Source: Thermohalobaculum sp039816045 | GTDB taxonomy: Bacteria; Pseudomonadota; Alphaproteobacteria; Rhodobacterales; Rhodobacteraceae | Length of the DNA: 64,000 bases | Direction of reading: 5' to 3' | Assembly: GCA_039816045.1 (NCBI GenBank) | Contig: JBCBYB010000021.1 | Coordinates: forward strand, 1-64,000 | Shown: piece after piece, positions 1 through 8,157 of the stretch | Position numbering within the stretch: the stretch's first letter is position 1 | How the letters are laid out: every line of letters starts with the position of its first letter | Made by a program: the position numbers and the translations under genes | Notes under the pieces: model-generated | Seen by the model: the letters and a program-made list of their open reading frames with translations, nothing else | Database searches by the model: none | What the model was told of the DNA's origin: nothing

Positions 1-393
1 CCCCCGTGCAGCCTCCGCCAGGATGAGCTTGTCGAGCGTCAGATCGGAGACGGCGCGTCGAAGCCGCTGGTTGACGCTGCGCGCCCATCGCTCCGCGATG
101 TCTCTGGCTCCTTCAGCCGCTTCAGCTGCTCTCTGCCCATGCCGCCCTATAGCCGACGCCAGCGGTCGTAGGTTTGCACCGTCACGCCGACCTGGCGCAC
201 CGCATCCGCCTCCGACATCCCCTGGCCCTGCAGCACCTCCACCTGGCGCAGCTTCACCCTTCACCCGCTCCCTCGAACCAATGGCTTTCGCGGGCTCAGC
301 GCCTCCGGCTTGTCTCGCTTCCAAGCCACCTCTGCTCCCCTCAAAACCGGATAACTCTCTCCCAGTGGGGGACCATTTCAGTGGGGCACTCCA
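1..393 (-). mobile_element. Decayed IS3-family element, orfA end
   Basis: Read on the minus strand, about 290 down to 1 gives an IS3-type OrfA in pieces: 'KLRQVEVLQGQGMSEADAV', then 'VGVTVQTYDRWRRL', an in-frame stop, 'GGMGREQLKRLKE', a frameshift, and 'LRRAVSDLTLDKLILAEAA'. These are the helix-turn-helix and leucine-zipper parts of the orfA protein that precedes the DDE transposase in this family. The stop and frameshift mean it cannot be translated intact. orfB would lie to the left of the window. The IS end is probably near 393, where the plus strand ends in CA (TG on the minus strand) and unrelated coding sequence begins. That boundary is inferred. Confidence 0.75.
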
Positions 394-396
394 GGC

Positions 397-582
397 TTCG
401 ACCGGGTGGTCGAGCTGAGCGGCACGGTTGTCCCGAACCGGTATCACGATCTCTGGTCCCAGCTCTTCTTTCTCGACCAGAGCGAGCGTCTCGGGTGCAC
501 CGTTACCGCCTTCTGCAACCGCTGGTTCACGCCGAACTACAGCGGCTATGGGTCCGTGACCGCTCACCTGTTTGGCAGATAG
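397..582 (+). pseudogene. Fragment of a phage-type SNF2 helicase
   Basis: An open frame without its own start reads 'FDRVVELSGTVVPNRYHDL', then 'WSQLFFLDQSERLG', then 'TVTAFCNRWFTPN', and stops at 580-582. The order matches the 'LTGTPxPNGLxDLWxQxxxLD' motif followed by 'ERLGxTxxxFRxRWF' seen in SNF2-like helicases of phages and prophages. Only about 60 residues survive. The upstream part is cut off exactly where the IS3 remnant appears to end, so insertion probably removed the 5' portion. The frame closes after the helicase motif, with no downstream helicase domain. Confidence 0.6.
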
Positions 583-620
583 ATGTTGTGTGCGCCTTGC
601 GGATGTGAGTCGCCTTATGG

Positions 621-1205
621 GTGACCAAGGGGCTGAGATACCGACTGAGCGCTGCCGAGAAGGACGCGCTTTTCGACGATCGGACGGCGTTGATCGAGGC
701 GATGGCGGAGCTTGAGTCCAGGCTGTCGGCGCCAAGGAAGACCTCGCAGAGTTCGCATCTGCCGCCGTCCTCGGGCCCGAAGGCGAATGGGCCGGGCAAG
801 GGCGGCAAGAGGAAGCCGCGGCCCTCGCGCCCCGGGACGTCGCGGCGGCTGGCGCAGGACCCGGACGAGACGCTGCGATGCCGGGCGCACGCCTGCGGCC
901 ATTGCGGAGCGGACGTCTCCGGGCAGGCCCAGCAGGTGCGCCACCGCTACGACCATGTCGATATTCCGCCGGTCGTCGCGCGCACCACCCGGATCGAGCT
1001 TCTGTGCGGGCGCTATGCCTGCCGCGGCCCTCGCGCGCCGAGCCGCCCGCGGGCATGGCACCGGGCACGCCGTTCGGGCCGAACATCCACGCGTTTCTGC
1101 TCTAACTGCATCACAGCCACCATGTCGGTTTCGAGCGGCTCTCCCGGATCGTGGGCAAGCAGGTGCTGGGGCTGAGCCGGCGAGGGGCCGCTGACATGCT
1201 TACTC
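621..1205 (+). mobile_element. IS66-family transposase remnant
   Basis: The frame from 621 shows an IS66-type N-terminus: 'YRLSAAEKDALFDDRTAL', the 'SSHLPPSSGPKANGPGKG' linker, and a zinc-binding 'CGHCGADVS' followed by 'YDHVDIPP'. A frameshift near 1037 moves the continuation 'PPAGMAPGTPFGPNIHAFLL' to another frame. A TAA at 1103-1105 then interrupts it before 'LHHSHHVGFERLSRIVGK'. The catalytic DDE region is missing, because similarity ends at about 1205. The copy is therefore dead, with at least one frameshift, one nonsense codon and a 3' truncation. Confidence 0.75.
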
Positions 1206-1311
1206 CGTTGAAAAACATGTGTTGCGGCGCGGCGTTGGGCCTGACTCACTTCGCTAAATCGGGAGGGTTTAGCGAAGATGGCGCCGTGGCTGGTGGTGCA
1301 AGGCACGGCTT

Positions 1312-1640
1312 CTACGAGCTCAATCTCGAAAACCATGATCCCTTGTGTGGACGAATTGGATCATGTGGCGATGTGAGGGTTTCCGCGCGGAGAGCCGTCT
1401 GGTTCATGGAGAGCCGACCGCGTTGGAGGTCGGCGATGTTTGCAAAGAGGACGTAGGCGCCGGTCGGGCTGCTGCTGACATGCCAGCCGACGATCCGTCG
1501 GGTATAGGCGTCGATCACGCGGGCGCCGTAGGCGAAACTCCGCCATGTGGCGCCGTCGGTGAAGGTGCCGAGCCTGGAGCTGACGGTTCACCTTCTGTAA
1601 TAAACAAACGGTGGATCTGGAATTCCCCGGTTGGTTGCGG
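1312..1640 (-). mobile_element. IS3-family orfB remnant
   Basis: The minus strand around 1640-1420 reads 'KVNRQLQA', a frameshift, then 'FTDGATWRSFAYGARV' and 'IDAYTRRIVGWHVSSSPTGA'. This corresponds to the part of IS3-family OrfB before and around the first catalytic Asp ('SDFTYVATWxGFVYVAFVIDxFxRRIVGW'). The first catalytic residue context has decayed (TDG where SDFTY is usual). The frame runs on without resemblance to a stop at 1312. It may belong to a different insertion from the orfA scrap at the window edge. Confidence 0.6.
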
Positions 1641-2464
1641 TGAGCGCAGGCGCGACGCCCGCAACGCGCAGGCCGGTGCGCTCCGATCACTCGGACATCG
1701 CCCGTCTTGCGCCGTCCGCTTCGTCGCCAGTTAGGGCGCCACTGGGGCACCCCAGACAGCGGCCGAGCAAAGGTGGACACTCCCAGCCCACAACACCCGG
1801 ACAGCGACGGACCATCGAACGGAAAGGGGGATGAAGATCGCATCGAAGAGCGCAACGTACACCATCTGAGCATCACGAAGCGCGGCCATGCGCGTCCCTC
1901 GCCCCTCGGCCAACGCGAAGATCTTGAGGCTCCTCGCTTTCGGGGTCCAGGAGCCGGAGGTTCTGCACCCGGCCGCGGGCAAATCGTGCACGTCTCAACG
2001 ATGTTGAGCTGACGGATGCGCGGAGACGGACCCTCACATATCCCCTCGGGCGCACCCTCGGTGGGGGCTGTGTTCGGATACTCTGGCCGCTGTCCGCGCA
2101 GTCTTGGTTCCGCTCAGCACCGCTCTGGTTGTCCGCAAGGACCGTGAGCTCCGGCAAACTCCGAACCGGCGCCTCTTTGCCGCTATCGGTCCAGGTGGTC
2201 GGCCCGGCGTTCCGATAGCAGGGCAGCTAAGCTTAGGTCCCCGGCCCGCTAGCCAAGCCGACAAGCGCCGGGATGGGGCGCAATTCCCGGGCGAGGGACG
2301 CTTGGCAGGGACGTTGACGTGGCGTTTGGCGCGGCTTGGCGGTGGCTGGAAAGGCCGCGCCCTCCGAGCATTTTCGGATCCCGGCTCAGATGCTGCCGTC
2401 CCTCATGGGAGCGCTGTTTGACTGGCTTCTTGAGCCTCGACGAAAGCCCCGGTACCGGGGCCTC
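1641..2464. other. No supportable gene
   Basis: About 820 bases follow the insertion-sequence scraps. The open frames here on both strands are short, overlap one another and carry no motif I recognise. None has a convincing ribosome-binding site. The stretch most likely consists of decayed mobile or phage DNA continuous with the remnants to its left. Confidence 0.5.
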
Positions 2465-2521
2465 CAATATCGCTGATATCGCACCGATATCGCATCGGAA
2501 TGTCGCACTGCCCTATCGCAG
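2465..2521 (+). repeat. Five-unit ATRTCGC array, copy 1
   Basis: The heptamer ATATCGC, or the close variants ATGTCGC and CTATCGC, starts at 2467, 2476, 2487, 2500 and 2513. Successive starts are spaced 9, 11, 13 and 13 bases. A second copy at 43779-43835 has the same spacing and matches this one at 44 of 57 positions, including the first 19 bases. It lies just beyond the 3' end of the minus-strand gene that stops at 2541. No function is known to me. Confidence 0.75.
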
Positions 2522-2540
2522 CGCACTCCGGCCGGCCTCG

Positions 2541-2759
2541 TCAGAGGCTGGCGATGATCGCCGCGGCCACAACGAACCCGGCAGAGGCCATCAAGAAAAG
2601 CCCTCCGAGCTTGCCCACCAACTTCTCGGCGGGCGTGACGGTGCTGGCGGTGAGCGCCCGAACAAAGGCAACCTCGCGCGCGTCGCGCGGGCCCGCAATG
2701 GCCGGCTGGACCGGGGTGGCGGTGACGGTGTCAGTGTCGATAACGTCGTGGCGGCTCAT
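2541..2759 (-). CDS. Small single-pass membrane protein, unknown function
   Basis: This 72-residue protein starts at ATG 2759, chosen because AGGAG lies six bases upstream; the frame is open further upstream but without such a site. The N-terminal half is polar and rich in Thr, Asp and Val. The C-terminal 25 residues ('LGGLFLMASAGFVVAAAII') form one transmembrane segment, which ends almost at the C-terminus, as in tail-anchored proteins. I do not recognise a family. It is the first apparently intact gene after the decayed mobile DNA, and a repeat array begins about 20 bases past its stop. Confidence 0.6.
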   Translation of the reverse strand: MSRHDVIDTDTVTATPVQPAIAGPRDAREVAFVRALTASTVTPAEKLVGKLGGLFLMASAGFVVAAAIIASL

Positions 2760-3009
2760 GATGGTCTCCTGGCTATGCGGGCCGGACCATACCGACCGCA
2801 GTCTCCGACGGGACATAGCGTTGTTTTCTGAAGATCCAGTTGGGTTCGCGCGGCAGAATGACGCGAAGTGAACCGTCACGCGTTGCCCCGTGGCACCGGA
2901 GCCCTCGGTTTCCTACATTACAGCTGTCACGGTGATGGGGTAGGCTTCGCTTACGTGCAGGTCGCGCCTGTCGCCGACCATAGTCGAAATCGATGGAAAG
3001 GACCGACAT

Positions 3010-3999
3010 ATGGCCCTCAGAATGACATTCGCAGCAATCGGATTTGCCGTCGCCTCCGCGGCAGCACCGGCCGGCGCCACAGACATCGTGATTTACACGG
3101 GCGGCGCGCCGACGGGCGAAGGCTCAACCTATCACAACGGCATGGGCCAGGGGCTCAAGGAGGTCCTGGAGGATCTCTCGGAGCCTTATGGCTACACGGT
3201 GCGGCGCGTGCCTTCGGGCGGAGCGGTCGCAAACGCGCGCGCCTGTGCGCAGGAGGCCGACAACATCTGCTTCGGCATCGGCCAGGGTGGGCTGACCTAT
3301 GCGGAGGTCGAAGCCGGCCAGACCACCATCATCCGCAACGACCTGCCGGGCGAGTGCGCCATGGCCTTCACCAACGAGCCGCGGCTGCCGAACTGGCGCT
3401 CGGTGATGGAGAACGCCAAGCGCGTGACCTTCGTGGTGCCGAAGGACTCCGGGACCGAAGCGTTCATCAAAAAGGTGTTCGAGACCGAGCCCCGGCTGGC
3501 TGGCGTTTCGCCCAAGTTCGAATATGCCTCGGGCATGAACAACATTCTCTCGACGGTGCAGTCGATCCGCGGCGCGGTTGGGGTGTTCTATGCCTATCCG
3601 AATCCGACCGAGGGCATGATCAACGCCGCCGCCGAGGCGGATATGACGGTGATGGGCATCCTCTCACCCGCCGTCGCCAAGACGGACGACGCTTATTACC
3701 TCAACCGTAAGGCGCCTTATGAGCTGTCGTGGTTCGGTCTTGGCAAAACCCAGACCGTGGCGGCGATGTGCTCGAAGGCGCTGCTGTTTGCCGCGACCCC
3801 GGCGAATGTGAAGGACGAGTGGGCGCGCGGCGATTTCGAGGACATGATCACGCAGCTGCAACAGCTGCCGGCCTCGGATTTCGTTCCGGGCGACGGACCG
3901 CTCGCCAAACTGATGCGCACGGTTGAGGATCTGTCTGAGGAGTACGGCGTCAACGAAATGGTCGAGGACCTCGAGGCGCAGGTCAAAGAGAACCTCTGA
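3010..3999 (+). CDS. Periplasmic solute-binding protein, TAXI-like
   Basis: The 329-residue protein has a Sec signal peptide (about residues 1-23, ending 'AAPAGA'). A type II binding-protein fold follows, beginning 'DIVIYTGGAPTGEGSTYHNG', which resembles the glycine-rich ligand loop of TAXI-type (TRAP-associated extracytoplasmic immunogenic) receptors. GGAAAGGA precedes the ATG. Such proteins deliver small solutes to a TRAP-type permease, but no permease gene is adjacent. The gene stands alone with its own terminator, so it is either an orphan receptor serving a distant transporter or a binding protein for sensing. The ligand is not predictable from sequence. Confidence 0.8.
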   Translation: MALRMTFAAIGFAVASAAAPAGATDIVIYTGGAPTGEGSTYHNGMGQGLKEVLEDLSEPYGYTVRRVPSGGAVANARACAQEADNICFGIGQGGLTYAEVEAGQTTIIRNDLPGECAMAFTNEPRLPNWRSVMENAKRVTFVVPKDSGTEAFIKKVFETEPRLAGVSPKFEYASGMNNILSTVQSIRGAVGVFYAYPNPTEGMINAAAEADMTVMGILSPAVAKTDDAYYLNRKAPYELSWFGLGKTQTVAAMCSKALLFAATPANVKDEWARGDFEDMITQLQQLPASDFVPGDGPLAKLMRTVEDLSEEYGVNEMVEDLEAQVKENL

Positions 4000-4021
4000 C
4001 CGCTGCCGGTATGCCTGGCTT

Positions 4022-4054
4022 GCCAGCCGCGAACACAGCGTCGCGGCTGGCTTT
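4022..4054 (+). terminator. Intrinsic-type terminator after the solute-binding gene
   Basis: A perfect 10-bp stem, GCCAGCCGCG against CGCGGCTGGC, encloses a 10-base loop and is followed by TTT. It begins 23 bases after the stop codon of the binding-protein gene. The short T tract suggests moderate efficiency. Confidence 0.7.
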
Positions 4055-4135
4055 GAACTGTTTCGCTTCCCCTTCTAGTCGCCTCTTTCCTGCGCGCGCG
4101 AATCGGATATGGTCGGCGCGGAAAGGGGTTCGCGC

Positions 4136-4642
4136 ATGCCGGACGGTCCGCAGCTGAATTATGGGCAGATGATGCAACGGGCGCTGCGCGGCATGATGGC
4201 CGAGGCGCTTGGCATCGTGGCTGAAACCGGCTTGCCGGGCGAGCATCACTTCTACATCTCGATCGACACGACCCATCCTGGCGTGGTGATCCCGGATACG
4301 CTGCGGGAGCGTCATCCGCGCGAAATCACCATCGTTTTGCAGCACGAGTTCGAGGATCTCGCGGTGCTGGCGGATCGGTTCCAAGTGCGGCTGAGCTTTG
4401 GCGGGCAGCCCGCGACCCTGGTCATCCCCTTTGCGGCGGTGAAGACCTTTATCGACCCCTCTGTCGAGCTTGCCCTGAAATTCGAGAGCATCGACGATGG
4501 CGACGCGGTTGAGGATTTCGATGGCGAGGGGCCAGAGCCCGCCGAGACCGAGACCGACACCGAGCAGGGCGACGACGACCCCAACGGCGGACCGGGGCGC
4601 TCTGCCGATGTGGTCAGCCTCGACCAGTTCCGCAAAAGCTGA
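4136..4642 (+). CDS. sspB: SspB-type ClpXP adaptor
   Basis: The 168-residue protein matches the alphaproteobacterial SspB family. That adaptor binds ssrA-tagged or specific substrates and tethers them to ClpX for degradation by ClpP. The 'ETGLPGEHHFYISIDTT', 'IVLQHEFEDLAV' and 'VIPFAAVKTFIDPSVELAL' segments form the substrate-binding core (about residues 30-120). An acidic linker ('EPAETETDTEQGDDD') leads to a short C-terminal module, 'ADVVSLDQFRKS', the usual place for the ClpX-binding peptide. ATG 4136 is preferred over an upstream ATG at 4109 because family members start 'MxxxxLxYGxMxQRALRG'. Confidence 0.88.
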   Translation: MPDGPQLNYGQMMQRALRGMMAEALGIVAETGLPGEHHFYISIDTTHPGVVIPDTLRERHPREITIVLQHEFEDLAVLADRFQVRLSFGGQPATLVIPFAAVKTFIDPSVELALKFESIDDGDAVEDFDGEGPEPAETETDTEQGDDDPNGGPGRSADVVSLDQFRKS

Positions 4643-4654
4643 CGTTCCAATCCG

Positions 4655-5158
4655 TTGCGATTGACCAGTGCGATTGCGCCTTATGACCCGGCGTGGCCAG
4701 AGCGCTTTGCAGCTGCGGCGGCACAGCTTGGTCCCGTATTCGGCCCCGCGCTGATCGGGTTGCATCATGTTGGGAGCACCGCGGTCCCGGGTCTCGATGC
4801 CAAGCCCGAGATCGATATCCTCGCCGTCGTCTCTGACGTCGCCGCCATGCCCGCATGGGAGCGTGCGCTCGGCCCCCAAGGATATCTCCGCGGCGGGGAT
4901 CTTTCGGACGGGCATGCCTACTTCCGGCGCAATGTTGCAGGTGTGCGCACCCACAAACTTCACCTCTGCCGCGCTGGCCATTGGCAAGTGGCCCGCATGC
5001 TCGCCTTTCGCGATGTGCTGCGGCGACACCCCGAGGCGCGTGGGCGCTACTCAGCGGCCAAGCGGGCCATCGCGGCACGGCCCGAAGGCGGCATCGCGGA
5101 CTACCTCGCTGCGAAGGCCCCGGTGATCGATGCGCTCATGGCGGAGTTCGGCGCGTGA
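4655..5158 (+). CDS. GrpB-family (UPF0157) protein
   Basis: This protein of about 167 residues belongs to the GrpB/UPF0157 group, which has a nucleotidyltransferase-like fold. Diagnostic parts are 'PYDPAWPERF' near the N-terminus, the 'HHVGSTAVPGLDAKPEIDIL' signature (about residues 41-60), and 'HKLHLCRAGH' followed by 'AFRDVLRRHPE'. The start is TTG at 4655 or TTG at 4661; there is no ATG. Twelve bases separate it from sspB, so the two may be cotranscribed. The substrate is unknown, although some relatives modify nucleotides or CoA-like molecules. Confidence 0.85.
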   Translation: MRLTSAIAPYDPAWPERFAAAAAQLGPVFGPALIGLHHVGSTAVPGLDAKPEIDILAVVSDVAAMPAWERALGPQGYLRGGDLSDGHAYFRRNVAGVRTHKLHLCRAGHWQVARMLAFRDVLRRHPEARGRYSAAKRAIAARPEGGIADYLAAKAPVIDALMAEFGA

Positions 5159-5164
5159 CCGCAA

Positions 5165-5923
5165 TCACCCTTTGCGCCAGTAGACCCCGGTCCAGTCGAT
5201 CTCGGTGAACTCCACGGTCTCGTTGCGGGCGGAGAGGAAATCCCGGACCGCATCGGCACAAGCCGGCACTGCGCCGAAATCATCGACGATCACGAAGCCG
5301 CCTTTGGAAACTTTGTCGTAGAGCGCCGCGAGCCCGTCCATGGTCGATTCGTACATGTCACCGTCGAGGCGCAGCACCGCGAGGCTCTCGATCGGGGCGC
5401 CGGGCAGGGTGTCTTTGAACCAGCCCTCCAGGAACTGGACTTGGTCGTCGAGCAGGCCGTAGAGCCGGAAGTGCTCCTCCACATCAGCGCGGGAGATCGC
5501 GAGCGCCGCGTTTTTGTGATGCTTGTCACCCTTGTCACGGGGATACTTTTCGGCATCCGGCGGAGGCAGGCCGGCAAAACTGTCCGCCACCCAAACCGTG
5601 CGGTCGGTCTCGCCGAAGGCCTCCAAAATCGCGCGGGCATAGATGCAGGCCCCGCCCCGCCACACGCCAGTCTCGATGAAATCCCCGGGCACGCCCTCCC
5701 GGATCGCGGTCTCGAGTGCCATGCGCAGGTTGCGCATTCGCGCCTGGCCGATCATCGAATGCGCCTGGGAGGGGAGATCGCGCCCGATGTTGCGCTTGTC
5801 CTCGCCGAAGACCAACGTCTTCCAGCGCTTGGTCTGCTGCGGCGGGTCGCGGTAGATGCGGTTGATGATCACGTCCTCGATCAGATCGAGATAGCGCGTG
5901 CGCAGGCGGTCGGTCTCGGTCAT
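5165..5923 (-). CDS. TylF/MycF-type O-methyltransferase
   Basis: The 252-residue protein matches the TylF family of SAM-dependent, metal-assisted O-methyltransferases. 'GDFIETGVWRGGACIYARAI' (about residues 79-98) is the SAM-binding region. 'VWVADSFAGLPPPD' and 'LRLDGDMYESTMDGLAALY' hold the acidic residues expected to bind SAM and metal. 'GGFVIVDDFG' completes the fold. Characterised members methylate sugars or macrolide precursors, but no glycosylation or antibiotic genes lie nearby, so the substrate is open. It converges on the GrpB gene, with a six-base gap between the stops. Confidence 0.85.
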   Translation of the reverse strand: MTETDRLRTRYLDLIEDVIINRIYRDPPQQTKRWKTLVFGEDKRNIGRDLPSQAHSMIGQARMRNLRMALETAIREGVPGDFIETGVWRGGACIYARAILEAFGETDRTVWVADSFAGLPPPDAEKYPRDKGDKHHKNAALAISRADVEEHFRLYGLLDDQVQFLEGWFKDTLPGAPIESLAVLRLDGDMYESTMDGLAALYDKVSKGGFVIVDDFGAVPACADAVRDFLSARNETVEFTEIDWTGVYWRKG

Positions 5924-5953
5924 GGTGCGCTCCTCCCTGGCGGACAGCGCCCC

Positions 5954-6121
5954 TCATGCCTCGAAAAACAGCCCCGCCTCAAGAGCCTCTGCGCTGGCTG
6001 CCACCGTCTCGGGCGCATCGGCGAAGGCCAGCAACACTACAGCGCTGCTGTCGCTGAGCAGACCGGTTCCGGTGGCATTGGCCGCGGCGCCTGCATCGAA
6101 GTCGCAGCGCCCGTCAACCAT
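5954..6121 (-). CDS. Possible 55-residue protein upstream of the methyltransferase
   Basis: A short minus-strand frame from ATG 6121 has CGGAG eight bases upstream and ends 30 bases before the methyltransferase start. The product is Ala-rich and acidic, without a recognisable domain or membrane segment. It could be a leader gene of the methyltransferase transcript or a chance frame in the fumC upstream region. Confidence 0.3.
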   Translation of the reverse strand: MVDGRCDFDAGAAANATGTGLLSDSSAVVLLAFADAPETVAASAEALEAGLFFEA

Positions 6122-6258
6122 CGAGCAAACTCCGCACCTCTCGCGACCACCCTGAAGCTTTGAGCCGTTCTCGCCTTCGGTTTTGGTTGCGATAGAACCT
6201 TTGGCCACAGCCGCCGACCCGGCTATACCGGGGCCGAAACAGCCTCGAGGGACAGATC

Positions 6259-7650
6259 ATGGCCGCCACCCGCACTGAAACCGACAGCTTCGGCCCGCTC
6301 GAAGTGCCCGCCGACAAGTACTGGGGCGCGCAGACCCAGCGCTCGATCGGGAACTTCCCCATCGGATGGGAGAAGCAGCCCGTGGCCCTGGTGCGCGCGC
6401 TCGGCGTCATCAAACAGGCCGCGGCGGAGGCGAACATGGCGCTCGGCAATCTCGAGCCAGAGATCGGGCGTGCCATCGTCCAGGCGGCCTCGGAAGTCGC
6501 TGAAGGCAAGCTCGATGACAACTTCCCGCTGGTGGTGTGGCAGACGGGCTCGGGCACCCAGTCGAACATGAACGCCAACGAGGTGATCGCGAACCGCGCC
6601 ATCGAGATCCTGGGTGGCACCATGGGCAGCAAGAGCCCGGTGCACCCGAACGACCATTGCAACCGCGCGCAGAGCTCGAACGACACCTTCCCGACGGCCA
6701 TGCACATCGCCGCCGCGATGATGGCACAGAAGGTGCTGATCCCAGGGCTGCAGAAGCTCCATGGCGCATTGACCGCCAAGGCCGAGGCCTTCGCCGAGAT
6801 CATCAAGATCGGCCGGACCCACACCCAGGACGCAACCCCCCTGACACTTGGCCAGGAGTTCGGCGGCTATGCGCACCAGGTGGCGCAAGGCGTCATGCGC
6901 GTCGACCGGGCCCTGGCGGAGATCTATGAGCTCGCCCAGGGCGGCACGGCGGTCGGCACGGGGCTGAACACCAAGCCTGAGTTCGCCGAGACGGTGGCGG
7001 ACGAGATCGCCATGATCACCGGCCTGCCCTTCCAGACCGCGCCCAACAAGTTCGAGGCCCTGGCAGCCCACGATGCGGTGGTGGAGATGTCGGGCGCCTG
7101 CAAAACGGTGGCGGCTTCCCTCTTCAAGATCGCGAACGATATCCGCTTCCTTGGCTCGGGCCCCCGTTGTGGGCTGGGCGAGCTCAGCCTGCCGGAGAAC
7201 GAGCCCGGCTCCTCCATCATGCCGGGCAAGGTGAACCCCACCCAGTGCGAGGCGCTCACCCAGGTCTGCGCCCATGTCATGGGCAACGACGCGGCCATCG
7301 GGTTCGCCGGCAGCCAGGGGCATTTCGAGCTCAACGTCTACAAGCCGATGATGATCTACAACCTGCTGCAGTCCATGCAGCTCCTCGGCGATGCGGCGGT
7401 GGCCTTCACCGACAACTGCGTCGACGGGATCACGGCGAACGCGGCGCGCATCGACAAGCTGATGAACGAGAGCCTGATGCTGGTGACAGCACTCGCGCCC
7501 GAGATCGGTTATGACAACGCGACCACGGTGGCCAAGACCGCGCACAAGAACGGCACCACGCTGAAGGAGGAGGCGATCAAGCTCGGCTTCGTCGACGCAG
7601 AGACCTTCGACCGCGTCGTGGTACCGGCCAACATGATCGGTCCCCGATGA
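6259..7650 (+). CDS. fumC: Class II fumarate hydratase
   Basis: FumC interconverts fumarate and malate in the TCA cycle as a cytosolic homotetramer without an iron-sulfur cluster. The 463-residue length is typical. Visible signatures are 'QTGSGTQSNMNANEVI' (about 95-110), 'SSNDTFPTAMHIAAA', and the superfamily signature 'GSSIMPGKVNPTQCEA' (about 317-332), which carries the catalytic flexible loop with its Ser. It opens a plus-strand run in which several genes overlap: its TGA overlaps the next ATG as ATGA at 7647-7650. Confidence 0.96.
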   Translation: MAATRTETDSFGPLEVPADKYWGAQTQRSIGNFPIGWEKQPVALVRALGVIKQAAAEANMALGNLEPEIGRAIVQAASEVAEGKLDDNFPLVVWQTGSGTQSNMNANEVIANRAIEILGGTMGSKSPVHPNDHCNRAQSSNDTFPTAMHIAAAMMAQKVLIPGLQKLHGALTAKAEAFAEIIKIGRTHTQDATPLTLGQEFGGYAHQVAQGVMRVDRALAEIYELAQGGTAVGTGLNTKPEFAETVADEIAMITGLPFQTAPNKFEALAAHDAVVEMSGACKTVAASLFKIANDIRFLGSGPRCGLGELSLPENEPGSSIMPGKVNPTQCEALTQVCAHVMGNDAAIGFAGSQGHFELNVYKPMMIYNLLQSMQLLGDAAVAFTDNCVDGITANAARIDKLMNESLMLVTALAPEIGYDNATTVAKTAHKNGTTLKEEAIKLGFVDAETFDRVVVPANMIGPR

Positions 7651-8117
7651 CGGAGGAAACCGGCGAGACACCATTCAACGGCCCGCAGATGCGGGGCGCG
7701 ACGTTCGAGCGTGCCGACATGACCGGCGCGGATTTCGACGGGGTGAACCTCACCAATGCGACGTTCTGGGCTGTGCTCTCCGGGGCCCGGTTCACCGACA
7801 CCAACCTCGCCGAAGCGGTGTTCGACGATGTGAACCTGTCGGGGGCACGGTTTCACAACATCAACCTGTCGAAGTCGGAGTTCAGCGCCATCAACTTCAG
7901 CGACGCGGTGATCCGCGAGGTCAATCTCTCGGGCCTGACGCTCCGCAAAGCCTCGGTCGACGGCGCCAGCTTCGAGGACGTGGACCTGCCAGAACTGACC
8001 ATTCGAAACGCCGATCTCCGCGGCGCCCGGATCGACGAGAGCCTGCTCGACGGCATGACCATCGACGGCGTCTCGGTGACCGAGATGCTCGCCCTTTGGC
8101 GCGAGACCCATGGCTGA
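7647..8117 (+). CDS. Pentapeptide-repeat protein
   Basis: The 156-residue protein is almost entirely A(D/N)LxX-type pentapeptide repeats from about residue 10 to 145, for example 'ATFERADMTGADFDGVNLTN' and 'NADLRGARIDESLLDGMTI'. Such repeats fold into a right-handed quadrilateral beta-helix. There is no signal peptide or membrane segment, so it should be cytosolic. It overlaps fumC by four bases and is probably translationally coupled to it. Family members range from DNA-mimic gyrase protectors to proteins of unknown function; nothing here points to one of these. Confidence 0.85.
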   Translation: MTEETGETPFNGPQMRGATFERADMTGADFDGVNLTNATFWAVLSGARFTDTNLAEAVFDDVNLSGARFHNINLSKSEFSAINFSDAVIREVNLSGLTLRKASVDGASFEDVDLPELTIRNADLRGARIDESLLDGMTIDGVSVTEMLALWRETHG

Positions 8118-8157
8118 CGCGTCGCGAGAACTGGGCGAGAGAGAAGAGGAGTCCGAC

